A stretch of DNA of 64,000 bases from Sinorhizobium terangae (GTDB taxonomy: Bacteria > Pseudomonadota > Alphaproteobacteria > Rhizobiales > Rhizobiaceae). Made by a program: the position numbers and the translations under genes. The notes beneath the pieces were generated by a model. The model was not told the DNA's origin. It was given only the letters and a program-made list of their open reading frames with translations, and did not search any database. Positions 35,298 to 43,826 of this stretch are shown piece by piece. The number at the start of each line of letters is the position of its first letter. The stretch's first letter is position 1. The stretch covers positions 1-64,000 of the forward strand of contig NZ_WITC01000136.1 of NCBI RefSeq assembly GCF_009601505.1. The letters are read 5' to 3'.

Positions 35298-37127
35298 ATG
35301 AAGACGCCTGAAAGACCAGTTTTGGCCGCAGCCCGCGCGAGGAAAGCAGGGTCCGCCAGCTCGATAACGGCTCAGTCGGCGCTGCCATACGAAGACGAGG
35401 ACGCGGGCGGCGAAGCATTCCGGGCGATCGATCGGATGCGTGAGGCTCTGAGTGCAATGGCGACCGGAGGTCTTTCACCTGCCGCATTGATGCTCGCCTA
35501 TTTCGACTGGTCGATCCATCTCGCATCGGCTCCGGGGAAGCGCATGGAACTCGCCGATAAGGCAGGGCAGAATTGGGGCCTTCTGCTGACTTACATGGCT
35601 GCAGCCGCGACGCGTCCGGACGCGACACCCTGCATCGAGGCGCTGCCGGGAGACAACCGGTTTCGTGCGGAGGGTTGGCAAAAGCAACCCTACACAATCT
35701 GGGCGCAGGCTTTCTTGCTGTGCCAGCAGTGGTGGCACAATGTTACGCGCAACGTCCCGGGCATGACACCGCACCACGAGGATGTCGTCTCCTTCACCGC
35801 GCGCCAGTTGCTGGACATGTTCTCGCCGTCCAACATTCCCTTTGCCAACCCGGAAGTGATCCACAAGGCAATGGAGACGGGCGGGGCGAACTTCGCGCAG
35901 GGATTCCGCAACTGGCTCGAAGACGTCGGCCGGATGGCCATGAGGCAACCTCCGGTCGGGACGGAAGCCTTCCGCGTAGGACACGATGTCGCGGCCACGT
36001 CTGGAAAGGTCGTCTACCGAAACCACCTGATCGAGCTGATCCAGTATGCGCCCGCGACGAAGGACGTCCTGGCCGAGCCGATCCTGATCGTGCCGGCCTG
36101 GATCATGAAATACTACATCCTCGACCTTTCACCGCATAATTCCCTGATCGGCTATCTCGTGGCGCGGGGCCACACCGTCTTCTGCATTTCCTGGCGCAAT
36201 CCCACCGCGAGGGACCGCGACCTTACTCTCGACGATTACCGGAGACTGGGAATCCTGGCCGCGCTTGATGCCGTCAGCGCCATCGTTCCTGAACGCAAGA
36301 TCCACGCAACGGGCTACTGCCTGGGAGGGACGCTTCTAGCGATCACGGCGGCCGCGCTGGCGCGCACCGAGGACCAGCGTTTGGCGTCGGTCACGCTGTT
36401 TGCCGCTCAGACGGACTTCTCCGAACCTGGCGAATTGGCGTTGTTCATCGATCACAGCCAGCTGCATTTTCTCGACAGCATGATGTGGCATAGTGGCTGT
36501 CTTTCTGCCGATCAGATGGCGGGGGCATTTCAACTGCTGCGCACCAACGATCTCGTGTGGTCGCGCCTTGTCCACGACTATCTGATCGGTAAACGCACCC
36601 CGATGACCGATCTTATGGCGTGGAACGCGGACCCGACCCACATGCCCTACAGGATGCATGCGGAATATCTGCAGCGTCTCTATCTCGACAACGAACTTGC
36701 CGCCGGCCGTTTCATCGTTGACGGACGACCGGCTCACCTCCAGAACATCCGCCTTCCGATGTTCGTCGTTGGGACGGAGCGAGACCACGTCGCACCGTGG
36801 CGTTCCGTGTACAAGATACATTATCTCACCGACACCGACGTCACTTTTGTGCTGACAAGCGGGGGCCACAATGCCGGCATCGTCTCGGAGCCAGACCATC
36901 CCGGGCGAGGTTTTCGCATCGCATTGTCACGTGAGGGCGATCCCAGCGTCAGCGCGGACGAATGGGCCGCGGCAGCCACATCGAAGGACGGCTCATGGTG
37001 GCCGGACTGGGTCGAGTGGCTCGCCGGCCATTCAGCGCCGGAACGGGTGGCACCGCCGGTCCTCGGCGTTCCCAAGAGATATCCCCCGATCGACGATGCG
37101 CCCGGCACTTATGTGCATCAGCGATAA
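35298..37127 (+). CDS. phaC: Poly-beta-hydroxyalkanoate synthase, class I
   Basis: Polymerises (R)-3-hydroxybutyryl-CoA to PHB at the granule surface. 609 aa, with a PhaC N-terminal domain (KQPYTIWAQAFLLCQQWWHN, FSPSNIPFANPEVI) followed by an alpha/beta-hydrolase core. The nucleophilic Cys lies in the lipase-like box HATGYCLGGTLLAI, the Asp in GTERDHVAPW and the His in TSGGHNAGIV. The ATG at 35298 is preceded by AATGGAG; an earlier start adds unlikely residues. phaA/phaB are absent nearby, so this is probably a second, accessory synthase. Confidence 0.95.
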   Translation: MKTPERPVLAAARARKAGSASSITAQSALPYEDEDAGGEAFRAIDRMREALSAMATGGLSPAALMLAYFDWSIHLASAPGKRMELADKAGQNWGLLLTYMAAAATRPDATPCIEALPGDNRFRAEGWQKQPYTIWAQAFLLCQQWWHNVTRNVPGMTPHHEDVVSFTARQLLDMFSPSNIPFANPEVIHKAMETGGANFAQGFRNWLEDVGRMAMRQPPVGTEAFRVGHDVAATSGKVVYRNHLIELIQYAPATKDVLAEPILIVPAWIMKYYILDLSPHNSLIGYLVARGHTVFCISWRNPTARDRDLTLDDYRRLGILAALDAVSAIVPERKIHATGYCLGGTLLAITAAALARTEDQRLASVTLFAAQTDFSEPGELALFIDHSQLHFLDSMMWHSGCLSADQMAGAFQLLRTNDLVWSRLVHDYLIGKRTPMTDLMAWNADPTHMPYRMHAEYLQRLYLDNELAAGRFIVDGRPAHLQNIRLPMFVVGTERDHVAPWRSVYKIHYLTDTDVTFVLTSGGHNAGIVSEPDHPGRGFRIALSREGDPSVSADEWAAAATSKDGSWWPDWVEWLAGHSAPERVAPPVLGVPKRYPPIDDAPGTYVHQR

Positions 37128-37213
37128 GGCTAGGTTTTCGGGCACCGGTGGAACGGCACCGCCGGGCGATCGAGGCCTAGTCGCGTCGGCCGTAGTCCTG
37201 TCATTCTTTGCGG

Positions 37214-37236
37214 TTCCTGTTGATACTTTATGCGAT
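37214..37236 (+). repeat. Recurring 23-bp motif (copy C)
   Basis: TTCCTG-TTGATA-CTTTA-TGCGAT, same strand as the copies at 11591, 30404 and 41011. Located just before the LysR remnant. Confidence 0.5.
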
Positions 37237-37261
37237 TTCTTAGCCCAGCCACGCTGCCCGA

Positions 37262-37895
37262 CGCGCCGGCTTATCCGCGGGCACGGCGCTTCGCCGGGAC
37301 AGGCGGTGTGTCGCGGCGGATTTTCTCAGCGCACTCGCTCTGAGCCGGCGGTCGGATCGGCCAACGGTGGTCCCGGCAGTGGGCTCGACGCTTTATGGCG
37401 GCATCCCGGACCTCGTCCGTCGAATGCGCGGACGTTGGCCCGATCTGTACATCGAGATCCGGGAAATGGTGTCGACCGAACAGGTCACCGCTCTCAAGGA
37501 AAGGCGGATCGATGTCGGCTTCGGCAGGGTCCGATTCAATGATAGCGAGATTGAGAGGCTGACGTCGCGAGAGGAACGGCTGGTCGTCGCCTTCCCCAAC
37601 GGACACCCGAAATCGCTTTCCACCGAACCGATCGCCCGTGCCGAACTCGAGGGCAACCGCTGGTCGTCTATCCGTCGGCTCCACGGCCGAGCTTTGCGGA
37701 CGAGATCCTCAAGATGTTGACCGAGCTAGGCATTTCTCAAGGAAGCGTGGAAGAGGTCCGCGAAATTCAAACTGCATTGGGTATCGTGGCGGCCGGGGTG
37801 AGCTTGTGCGTCATTCCCGCAGCGTCGCAGCGGCAAAGACCCGACGACGTGTGCTACCGCACCATAAAGCACGAGAACGCCACGTCGCGGATCAT
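37262..37895 (+). pseudogene. LysR-type regulator (CatR/BenM-like effector domain), broken at both ends
   Basis: The frame reads FLSALALSRRSDRPTVVPAV, GSTLYGGIPDLVRRMRG, TALKERRIDVGFGRV, and shifts near 37675 to LVVYPSAPRPSFADEILKML, GIVAAGVSLCVIPAASQ and YRTIKHENATSRI. This is the effector-binding domain of an aromatic-catabolism-type LysR regulator. The helix-turn-helix half is missing on the left, one base is lost inside, and the right end breaks at ~37895 where transposase sequence begins. Confidence 0.78.
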
Positions 37896-37897
37896 CT

Positions 37898-38062
37898 GCG
37901 ATCGAGCAGCGCAAACTGGTGGACGCAGCGGTCAAGAAGACGGCGGCTGCGCGACGCGGCCGTCCAGGCAGCGCAAAAACGAGGGTGGATGACGGCGGAT
38001 GGGGCTCGCTTCGCGGGGTCGACTCCAGCAAACCTGTGGCCTTTGACGAGGACACGGAGTGA
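37898..38062 (+). pseudogene. TniA-like transposase, C-terminal fragment
   Basis: Reads AIEQRKLVDAAVKKTAAARR, GRPGSAKTRVDDGGWG and ends SKPVAFDEDTE at a TGA (38060-38062) that overlaps the TniB start (GTGA). Order and overlap are those of tniA-tniB. The integrase core is absent. Family assignment rests on position more than on sequence. Confidence 0.6.
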
Positions 38063-38944
38063 GCTGGCATGAACACCGAACTCTCCACCTGACCGCGAGC
38101 GCCGCAGCGCTGATTGCTGAAGCCGACGAACAGCGCATCCGCGCGATCAGATCGCGCCGCTGGCTTGTTTATCCGCGGGCAAAGCAGGTGCTCGATCGAC
38201 TGAACCTCTTGCTCGATCATCCGCGTGGAACGCGAATGCCATCCATCGCCATTTATGGCGACAGCGGCATGGGCAAGACGATGATCATGAAGCGCTTCCG
38301 TGGACCCGCCAAGCTTCAATTCGATTACCGGTAAGCTGAAGACACCGGTCCTGGCCATGGAGATGACCAGCCGCCCCGGCGAACGGCGGTTCTACGCCGG
38401 ACTGCTGACCCTGCTCGGTGCACCGCAGCGGCCACGCGCCGATATCGCGCAGATGGAGCAGGCCGCTTTGCGGATCATGGAAGCGATCGGTGTGCAGGTG
38501 CTAGTGATCGACGAAGTGCATAATATTCTTGCCGGAAGCTATCGCGAGCAGCGTATTGTCCTCAACACATTGCGTTTTCTTAGCAACCGCCTCCAGATCT
38601 CTCTCGTCTGCTTCGGGGTTAATGACGCCCGCGAAGCCATCGGCGGCGATGTGCAATTGGCCCGCCGCTTCGAGCAGTTTACGTTGAACCGCTGGGCCGC
38701 CAACGAGCAGTTCGAAATCTTGATCGCCTTGATCCTGCGCAACACGCCGCTGCGTCTACCATCGGTGCTAACAGCAAAATCGCTGCGGCGGATGCTACAG
38801 ATCACCGAAGGCGTCACCGCGAACATCTTTCACATTATCAACTCACTCGCTATCGAGGCCATCAAAAGCGGCCAAGAAAGGATTACGGACGCAGCCATCG
38901 AGAAATGGGAGCCGGAGTTTGATGCGGAAGCCGCCTTCGCCTGA
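38059..38944 (+). pseudogene. tniB: TniB transposition ATPase, frameshifted
   Basis: AAA+ target-capture ATPase of Tn552/Tn5053-type elements. The first part has SWHEHRTLHLTASAAALIA, RRWLVYPRAKQVLDRLNLLL and Walker A YGDSGMGKTMIMKRF; a frameshift near 38300-38312 follows. The second part reads PPSFNSITGKLKTPVLAMEM, Walker B VLVIDEVHNILAG, and LARRFEQFTLNRWAANEQFE. Total ~295 codons, the normal TniB length. The start GTG at 38059 overlaps the TniA stop. Confidence 0.88.
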
Positions 38945-38945
38945 T

Positions 38946-39847
38946 ATGGGAGAGACCTCGCGGCGGTTGCCGGTAACGCTGGCGCCTCGCACGGATGAGC
39001 TTCTGTCGTCGTGGATCGGCCGGCATGCCGAGTTCTATGCTGTCCCTCCCCTGGCTATGCTTCGGCATTGCCTTCCAGAGGCGTCATCCCTGCGCGCCGC
39101 AGATCTCGACCTCAACGAGGATCAGGTCTTCCGCCTTGCCCGCATGTTCTCCGCTGATCAGACCATGGTTCACCGCATGACCTTCGCGAATATCGCGCAA
39201 TCGTCGCGGCGCCTGATTGCCAAGGAACCTGTCCAATCGTGCTCTCGCTGTCATCCGGCAAAGCACGACCCCAGGCCCGTTCTTCGGAGCCAGCTTTTCG
39301 GCTGGCGTATCACCTGCACGCTTTGCGGCTGCCTGCTCCGGCACTCAGGCAGGCATGACCGCCAACTGCTTTCGGCCGCTACCATGGGACTTCTCTCATA
39401 GGAGAACGGCTCCTCGACGATGAAGCCGAACGCAATGTCCGAACCTGGACATCGCCGGCCGAGATCGCGCGGCTTCTGCTGATGCGACGGGTGACGAGAC
39501 CCATCTCCCGAGGATACGAACCGTGGCGATACAGGGTGATCGGCGCAATCATTCCAGATCTCGATGATGTCGTCGAACGGGGGAGCCTGACGACACCGGC
39601 AAGTCCGATCCTGCCGCTGCATCTGCGACCAGCTCTGCTGGCCGGAGTGGCCATCGTCGAGCGGGCCGGACCTGAGATGCTCGACATGCTACGCGGCCAA
39701 ATGATGGGTGCGAACAAGGCGCGTTTCAGCGGCGCTATCGACGAGATCATGACCCATACATGCCGATCAATGGCGTGTTCGCAGTTGCAGTTTAATTTGA
39801 GATTCCGGCCGCTCAGATTCTCAGTATTAAATGCCAACCTTGGCTAA
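38946..39847 (+). pseudogene. tniQ: TniQ-family transposition protein, frameshifted
   Basis: Starts MGETSRRLPVTLAPRTDELL at 38946, two bases after the TniB stop. The N-terminal TniQ domain (SSWIGRHAEFYAVPPLAML) and Cys motifs (SCSRCH, CTLCGC) are visible. A frameshift near 39390-39400 breaks it, and the frame resumes with IGERLLDDEAERN, PAEIARLLLMRRVTRPI and LRPALLAGVAIVERAGPEML up to 39847. TniQ chooses targets together with TniB. Confidence 0.85.
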
Positions 39848-39950
39848 AACAGGTGCATTCTCACGTTTAAATGCAAAGCGACATCCCTCATTCTGACCCA
39901 CTGGCAAGCCCACGAGGTCGAAATGGCCGCATTCCCATAATTGAACGCTA
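39785..39950. repeat. Cluster of ~20-bp transposon-end repeats
   Basis: Direct copies of an ATTCTCA-NN-(A/T)TTAAATGC-type unit lie at 39817-39836 and 39857-39876, exactly 40 bases apart. A weaker direct copy is at 39931-39950 (ATTCCCATAATTGAACGC) and an inverted copy at 39785-39804. Multiple transposase-binding repeats at the right end, just beyond tniQ, are typical of Tn7/Tn552-like elements. Confidence 0.7.
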
Positions 39951-40066
39951 GAAGCCGACATTTCGGATTCGGCCCCAAACAGGTCATCCGGCAATCGGCT
40001 TGGCGACGACCGCTTAGTCCGCATCGCGGCCATTCGCGCTGGCCGCAGCGGCGCGACCCTCCCCGC

Positions 40067-40145
40067 CCTACTGAGACGATCGGAACCCGGGAACATGGCT
40101 GCCAGTCCGGAATCTAAACTCCTATCCATCGCCTTGAACGGATTC
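40067..40145 (+). repeat. Dispersed repeat, copy 2 (partner at 29561-29640)
   Basis: ACTGAGACGATCGGAACCCG on the left and CCTATCCATCGCCTTGAAC on the right, matching the ends of 29561-29640. It lies between the transposon end and the VapBC-type module. Upstream, AGTCCGCATCGCGGCCATTC (from 40015) resembles 19780-19812. Confidence 0.55.
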
Positions 40146-40213
40146 GATCCGGCCACCCAGCAATCGAACTCGCCCGGTCAGGAACGGCCTGTATTCGGAT
40201 AGGAGTGAAACGA

Positions 40214-40636
40214 TCAGCCTTGCCAGGGATCGACGATAACGACGCCGGTGCCTTCGAAGTCTCTGGTGTTTCGGGTGACAACGATCATGTCGTGAACCAT
40301 CGCCGTCGCCGCAATCAGCGCGTCGGCCTCATTGCGCCGGTCGGGGATGTGCAGGTGCGCGCACCGTGTCGCAACCACATCGTCAACCGGAAGAATACGG
40401 CCGGCGAATTCCGGACGCACATGACTGTCGAGCCAAGAACGCAACCGAGCGCCTTGTGCGGCGTCTCGGCGCTGCACCCCGAGTACACCCCGCTCCAGTT
40501 CGAGAATTGTGATGGCCGAAAGGAAGAAGCGGGACGCATCTTCCGCTCCGATCCATGCGACCACATTGGCATCGGCTTTGCCGTCACCGATCTTGCGCAA
40601 TTCGGAAACGACGTTGGTATCGAGCAGGTATCTCAA
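40214..40636 (-). CDS. vapC: VapC-type PIN-domain toxin
   Basis: 140-aa PIN ribonuclease. Acidic active-site residues are visible in YLLDTNVVSELRK (Asp6), SAITILELERG (Glu), NEADALIAATA (Asp) and VVTRNTRDFEG. It probably cleaves RNA when free of antitoxin. The start overlaps the antitoxin stop by ATGA, the standard coupled arrangement. It appears intact, unlike the HigB toxin at 29.8 kb. Confidence 0.93.
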   Translation of the reverse strand: MRYLLDTNVVSELRKIGDGKADANVVAWIGAEDASRFFLSAITILELERGVLGVQRRDAAQGARLRSWLDSHVRPEFAGRILPVDDVVATRCAHLHIPDRRNEADALIAATAMVHDMIVVTRNTRDFEGTGVVIVDPWQG

Positions 40637-40887
40637 GACAAGTCCACTTCGCGCGGACTAATTTCAGCGCGGTGCGGCTCGAAATCGATCCCCGAGAGGC
40701 CAGGCATGGCGAGACCCTCGACAAGACTGCGGTGCTTGCCGGTCAAGCGCTCAAATTCATTGTAGGTCATGAGCACATGGGAAGGCCTGCCGCGATCCGT
40801 GATGATGACCGGGCCGCTTTTTGCCGCCTTCTTGGCGCTACTCACGTCGTGGTTCAGCTCTCGGCTGGAAAGGGTCGTAATCCCCAC
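40633..40887 (-). CDS. Phd/YefM-type antitoxin
   Basis: About 84 aa: GITTLSSRELNHDVSSAKKA, AKSGPVIITDRGRPSHVLMT, YNEFERLTGK, the Phd/YefM DNA-binding fold, then a C-terminal toxin-wrapping tail. An ATG at 40902 begins the same frame, but GGAGGT at 40894-40899 is well placed for the GTG at 40887, and the 40902 start would lie inside the operator. I prefer the GTG start. It neutralises the PIN toxin downstream and represses the shared promoter. Confidence 0.88.
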   Translation of the reverse strand: MGITTLSSRELNHDVSSAKKAAKSGPVIITDRGRPSHVLMTYNEFERLTGKHRSLVEGLAMPGLSGIDFEPHRAEISPREVDLS

Positions 40888-40900
40888 AGCTAACACCTCC

Positions 40901-40920
40901 ATGTAGGTAGTTACCTACAT
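40901..40920. promoter_or_regulatory. Antitoxin operator palindrome
   Basis: ATGTAGGTA-GT-TACCTACAT, two perfect 9-base arms around a 2-base centre, directly upstream of the antitoxin ribosome site. On the minus strand TTGTTA and TATATG (16 bases apart) just upstream could be the promoter. This is the expected autoregulatory site of a Phd/YefM-type module. Confidence 0.75.
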
Positions 40921-41010
40921 ATAGCATGAAAAGAAGAAATAACAAGCCGAACAGTCGAGCGGGCCCAGCGGGTACATCAGGGTTCAATGGAGGTGTCCGG
41001 CACTGCAGCG

Positions 41011-41054
41011 TTCCAGTCGATATATTATGCGATCTTGAGAGCACATAACGAGAA
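41011..41054 (+). promoter_or_regulatory. Recurring 23-bp motif (copy D) with degenerate LexA-like tail
   Basis: TTCCAG-TCGATA-TATTA-TGCGAT at 41011-41033, then CTTGAGAGCACATAACGAGA and AC. Compared with copy A (TTTTGAGAACAGAACGAGAA then C), the tail is related but has two extra bases and a lost first GAAC. No gene is transcribed from it in an obvious way. Confidence 0.5.
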
Positions 41055-41146
41055 CACCGCGCGTCAGCGGGATCAAATTTACGCGTCACCGGCTGACGGA
41101 TGATATTTCGGTCGTTGGCGGTTTCCTGGTGCAATCGGCCGCTCGA

Positions 41147-42322
41147 TCATCCAAGTGGAATGTCTGTAACGCGCGCCCCGCACTCGAAACGGTTCATGGC
41201 ATCGAAAGAGAAGGCGGCCACCGGCAAGCTGGTTGCGGCCTCGAGTGCGAGGTCCGCCAAGATTTCACCGACGACGCTGGTAAACTTGAAGCCATGTCCC
41301 GAACAGGGCGAAGCGACGACGACGTTCGGATTGCCGGGCGCGAGGTCGAGCAAGAAATCCTCGCTCGGCAACATCGTATAGCGGCACGTCACGGCATTGA
41401 CACGCTGTCCGGCGGCCGCCGGCACGCGCTTGGAGATAAAGCCATCGAGCAGCGCCGTGTCCGCATCGTTGACCGGCGGGTTTGGCTCATCCGGATTGAT
41501 CCGTTCGCGAAAATGTGCATGCCTGCCGACTTTGACGCCATCAATGCCGATCGCTGGAAAGCCGAAGTAAGAGCCCCCTGCTCCCTCGTCCCTAAGAAAG
41601 CAGGGCATGCGCCGCGGTTCGGTCGCGAAGCCGTCGCGTGGCTGGTACCAGGCAACGACCTGCCGGATCGGCACCGCATGCGCCTTCAACTGCGGAACGA
41701 GTTCGGCGATCCAGGGTCCGGTCGCAACCACCGCCTTCTTCGCGCGATAAAGTCCATCGGCTGAGCGGAGCGTGACACCGCCGTCGCCCGGCTCGATTGC
41801 GGTTATCCGTTCACCGAAGTGGAGAACGGCGCCATCCTGTGCGGCAAGTTTCAGTTAGCCCGCAATGGCTGCTTCCGGCCTGAGATAGCCGCCCTGCGGA
41901 TCGAGGACCGCGATCTCGTCGTCGTCCAGTTGAAAGGCGGGGAACCGGCGTCCCATCTCAGCCTTATCGAGCACCTCATGCGCCAAACCGTGCATCTCAC
42001 AGGACGCGCGCGTTCCCGCGACGATCTTGCTGTCCGCAGCACCAACCTGGAGGACGCCGGTTGTCGTCAAGATCTCCGTGCGAAGCCGGATTTCCAACGC
42101 GCGCCAGTTGTAATAGGCACGTTGCAGCAGCGGCACATAGGATGGATCCTCGAAGTACCCGAGCCGGATCAGGCGGCTGTCTCCATGCGAGGAACTGAGC
42201 GCATGGGCCGGGAAATAGGCATCGATGCCGATCGTCTTGGCGCCGCGCGCCGAAAGAAAGGACAGTGCAGCACTTCCCATGGCGCCGAGGCCGATAACGG
42301 CAACGTCAAACTCGACCGTCAT
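41147..42322 (-). pseudogene. FAD-dependent N-methyl amino-acid oxidase (sarcosine oxidase/SolA type) with internal stop
   Basis: 391-codon flavoprotein interrupted by one in-frame TAA at 41855-41857 (codon 156). Before it: [20 protein letters not shown] (FAD-binding), SSSHGDSRLIRLGYFEDP, VGAADSKIVAGT. After it, in the same frame: LKLAAQDGAVLHFGERITAI, VVATGPWIAELVPQLKA, the covalent-FAD Cys in VTCRYTMLPSEDF, and CSGHGFKFTSVVGEILADLA. Monomeric sarcosine/N-methyltryptophan oxidases remove N-methyl groups from amino acids as formaldehyde. The start overlaps the HAL-like gene end by 17 bases. One base change (for example back to CAA) would restore it. Confidence 0.9.
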
Positions 42323-43826
42323 CCCTGCTCCCTCCGTTCACGACCGGTGGCATGTCTTCCCGGACCAGGATGCGAAGCGCTTCCATGTCGCCGGCAAGCG
42401 GACGATCGTCGTCGTAATGCGCAACGACCCCGCGCACGAGGCGATAGATGGCATCAGTCCCTTGCGCGCGCGCTGCGGTCGCGGACAGGAAGTCATGAGC
42501 CTGGGCAGCCGCCATCAGCTCGATCGCCAGGATGTATTCGGCATTGTCGACCACGTTCAGTAGCTTGTTTGCGGCCGCCGTCGGATGCGCGAGAAAGTCC
42601 TCCTGGAGAGCAGAAGTCAGGCCGCCATCTGTCGAGGCCGGAGCCGCCAGCCTGCGGTTCTCATTGCTGAGCGCTGCCGCGGTATATTGCGCAATCATGA
42701 AGCCGGAGTTGCTGCCGGCGTCGCTTGCCAGGAACGGCGGCAGGCCGCTCACCAACGGATTGACAAGCCGATCCGTGCGGCGCTCGCTCATGGCGGATAT
42801 CTGCCCAAGGGCGATCGCCAGGTTGTCGCACGCCTGTGCGAGGGCGGGCGCGACGGCATGGGCTTGCGACGAGACGATCGGACTGTGGGGCGTTCCTGAC
42901 ACCGTCGGATTGTCAGTGACGGAAGCAAGCTCGCGGTCTACGACATCAGATGCATGGTCAAAGAGGTCGCGGGCGGCCCCGTGGGCGTGCGGGATCGCGC
43001 GGAGACTGAGCGCATCCTGCGTGCGCCGGCCGAGCGCAGCCGCGACGAGCCCGCTGCCTTCCAGGCGCTCTCGCAGGGTAGCACCGACGTGCCCGAGGCC
43101 GCGCGACGGGCGAAGCGCCAGAACCGCTTCGTCGAAGGCCGCCATCTGGCAGCCGGCTGCCTCCAAAGTGAGGGCTGCGATCGCATCCGCCCAGTCGAGC
43201 AGCCGCTCGGTGCGCGCGAGTGCAACGCTTGCAAGACCCGTTGCGCAGGCCGTACCATTGACGAGGCTCAATCCCTCCTTCGCGCCGAGCACAAGCGGCG
43301 AAAGGCCGATAGCGCTGAGCGCCTCGCGGCCACTCATGCGCTGGCCGGCCACCTGCGCGCTTCCCTCGCCGATGAGGACGAGCGCGGTGTGGGCGTTGTG
43401 CGTAAGGTAACCGGCCGAGCCTTTCGATGGGACATCCGGCACACAGTCCTTTTCCAGGAATCCCGCAAGATAGCGGATAATGTCCGCGCTCACACCGGAA
43501 TGGCCGTGGGCAAAGTTGGCGATTTGCGCAGCGATGATTGCTCGGACCTCGCGTGCGGCCAAGACATCGCCGACGCCGCAGGCGTGACTGAGAACAATGT
43601 TGCGCGACAGCCGGCTTTGATGGTCGCGACCAACGACCGTGTCCGAAAGCGCGCCGACGCCGGTATTGATGCCGTAGGCGCGCACCCCCGTCTCGACAAT
43701 GCGCGCAACGATGCGACTGGCATTGTCCACGCGTGCCCACGCCGCGCGAGAAAGCGCAACCGTCTCCCCGGCCGCGACGCGGGCCACCTCGCGCCAGCCG
43801 ATCCGCGTGTCGATGGTGACCGTCAT
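42306..43826 (-). CDS. Histidine ammonia-lyase-like protein lacking the MIO triad
   Basis: 506-aa member of the aromatic amino-acid lyase family. [45 protein letters not shown] and [15 protein letters not shown] align with HAL. The segment that normally reads SVGASGDL is SKGSAGYL: Ser137-Ala138-Gly139-Tyr140 replace Ala-Ser-Gly-Asp, so the internal MIO electrophile should not form. QDPYSLR is QDALSLR, losing the catalytic Tyr. The rest is intact, so it may be a cofactor-free lyase rather than a dead HAL. It lies between the FAD oxidase and a polar amino-acid ABC ATPase (ATGA overlap). Probable substrate: a modified histidine or betaine; this is inference. Confidence 0.85.
   Translation of the reverse strand: MTVTIDTRIGWREVARVAAGETVALSRAAWARVDNASRIVARIVETGVRAYGINTGVGALSDTVVGRDHQSRLSRNIVLSHACGVGDVLAAREVRAIIAAQIANFAHGHSGVSADIIRYLAGFLEKDCVPDVPSKGSAGYLTHNAHTALVLIGEGSAQVAGQRMSGREALSAIGLSPLVLGAKEGLSLVNGTACATGLASVALARTERLLDWADAIAALTLEAAGCQMAAFDEAVLALRPSRGLGHVGATLRERLEGSGLVAAALGRRTQDALSLRAIPHAHGAARDLFDHASDVVDRELASVTDNPTVSGTPHSPIVSSQAHAVAPALAQACDNLAIALGQISAMSERRTDRLVNPLVSGLPPFLASDAGSNSGFMIAQYTAAALSNENRRLAAPASTDGGLTSALQEDFLAHPTAAANKLLNVVDNAEYILAIELMAAAQAHDFLSATAARAQGTDAIYRLVRGVVAHYDDDRPLAGDMEALRILVREDMPPVVNGGSRDDGRV

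Larger units (their letters stand above)
37895..39950 (+). mobile_element. Remnant of a TniA-TniB-TniQ (Tn552/Tn5053/Tn7-like) transposon
   Basis: In order: the last ~54 codons of a TniA-like transposase, TniB ATPase (frameshifted), TniQ (frameshifted), then a cluster of ~20-bp end repeats. The left end and most of TniA are missing, and the left boundary falls inside a LysR gene remnant. No resolvase or cargo is seen. With three damaged transposition genes it cannot move by itself. Confidence 0.8.
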
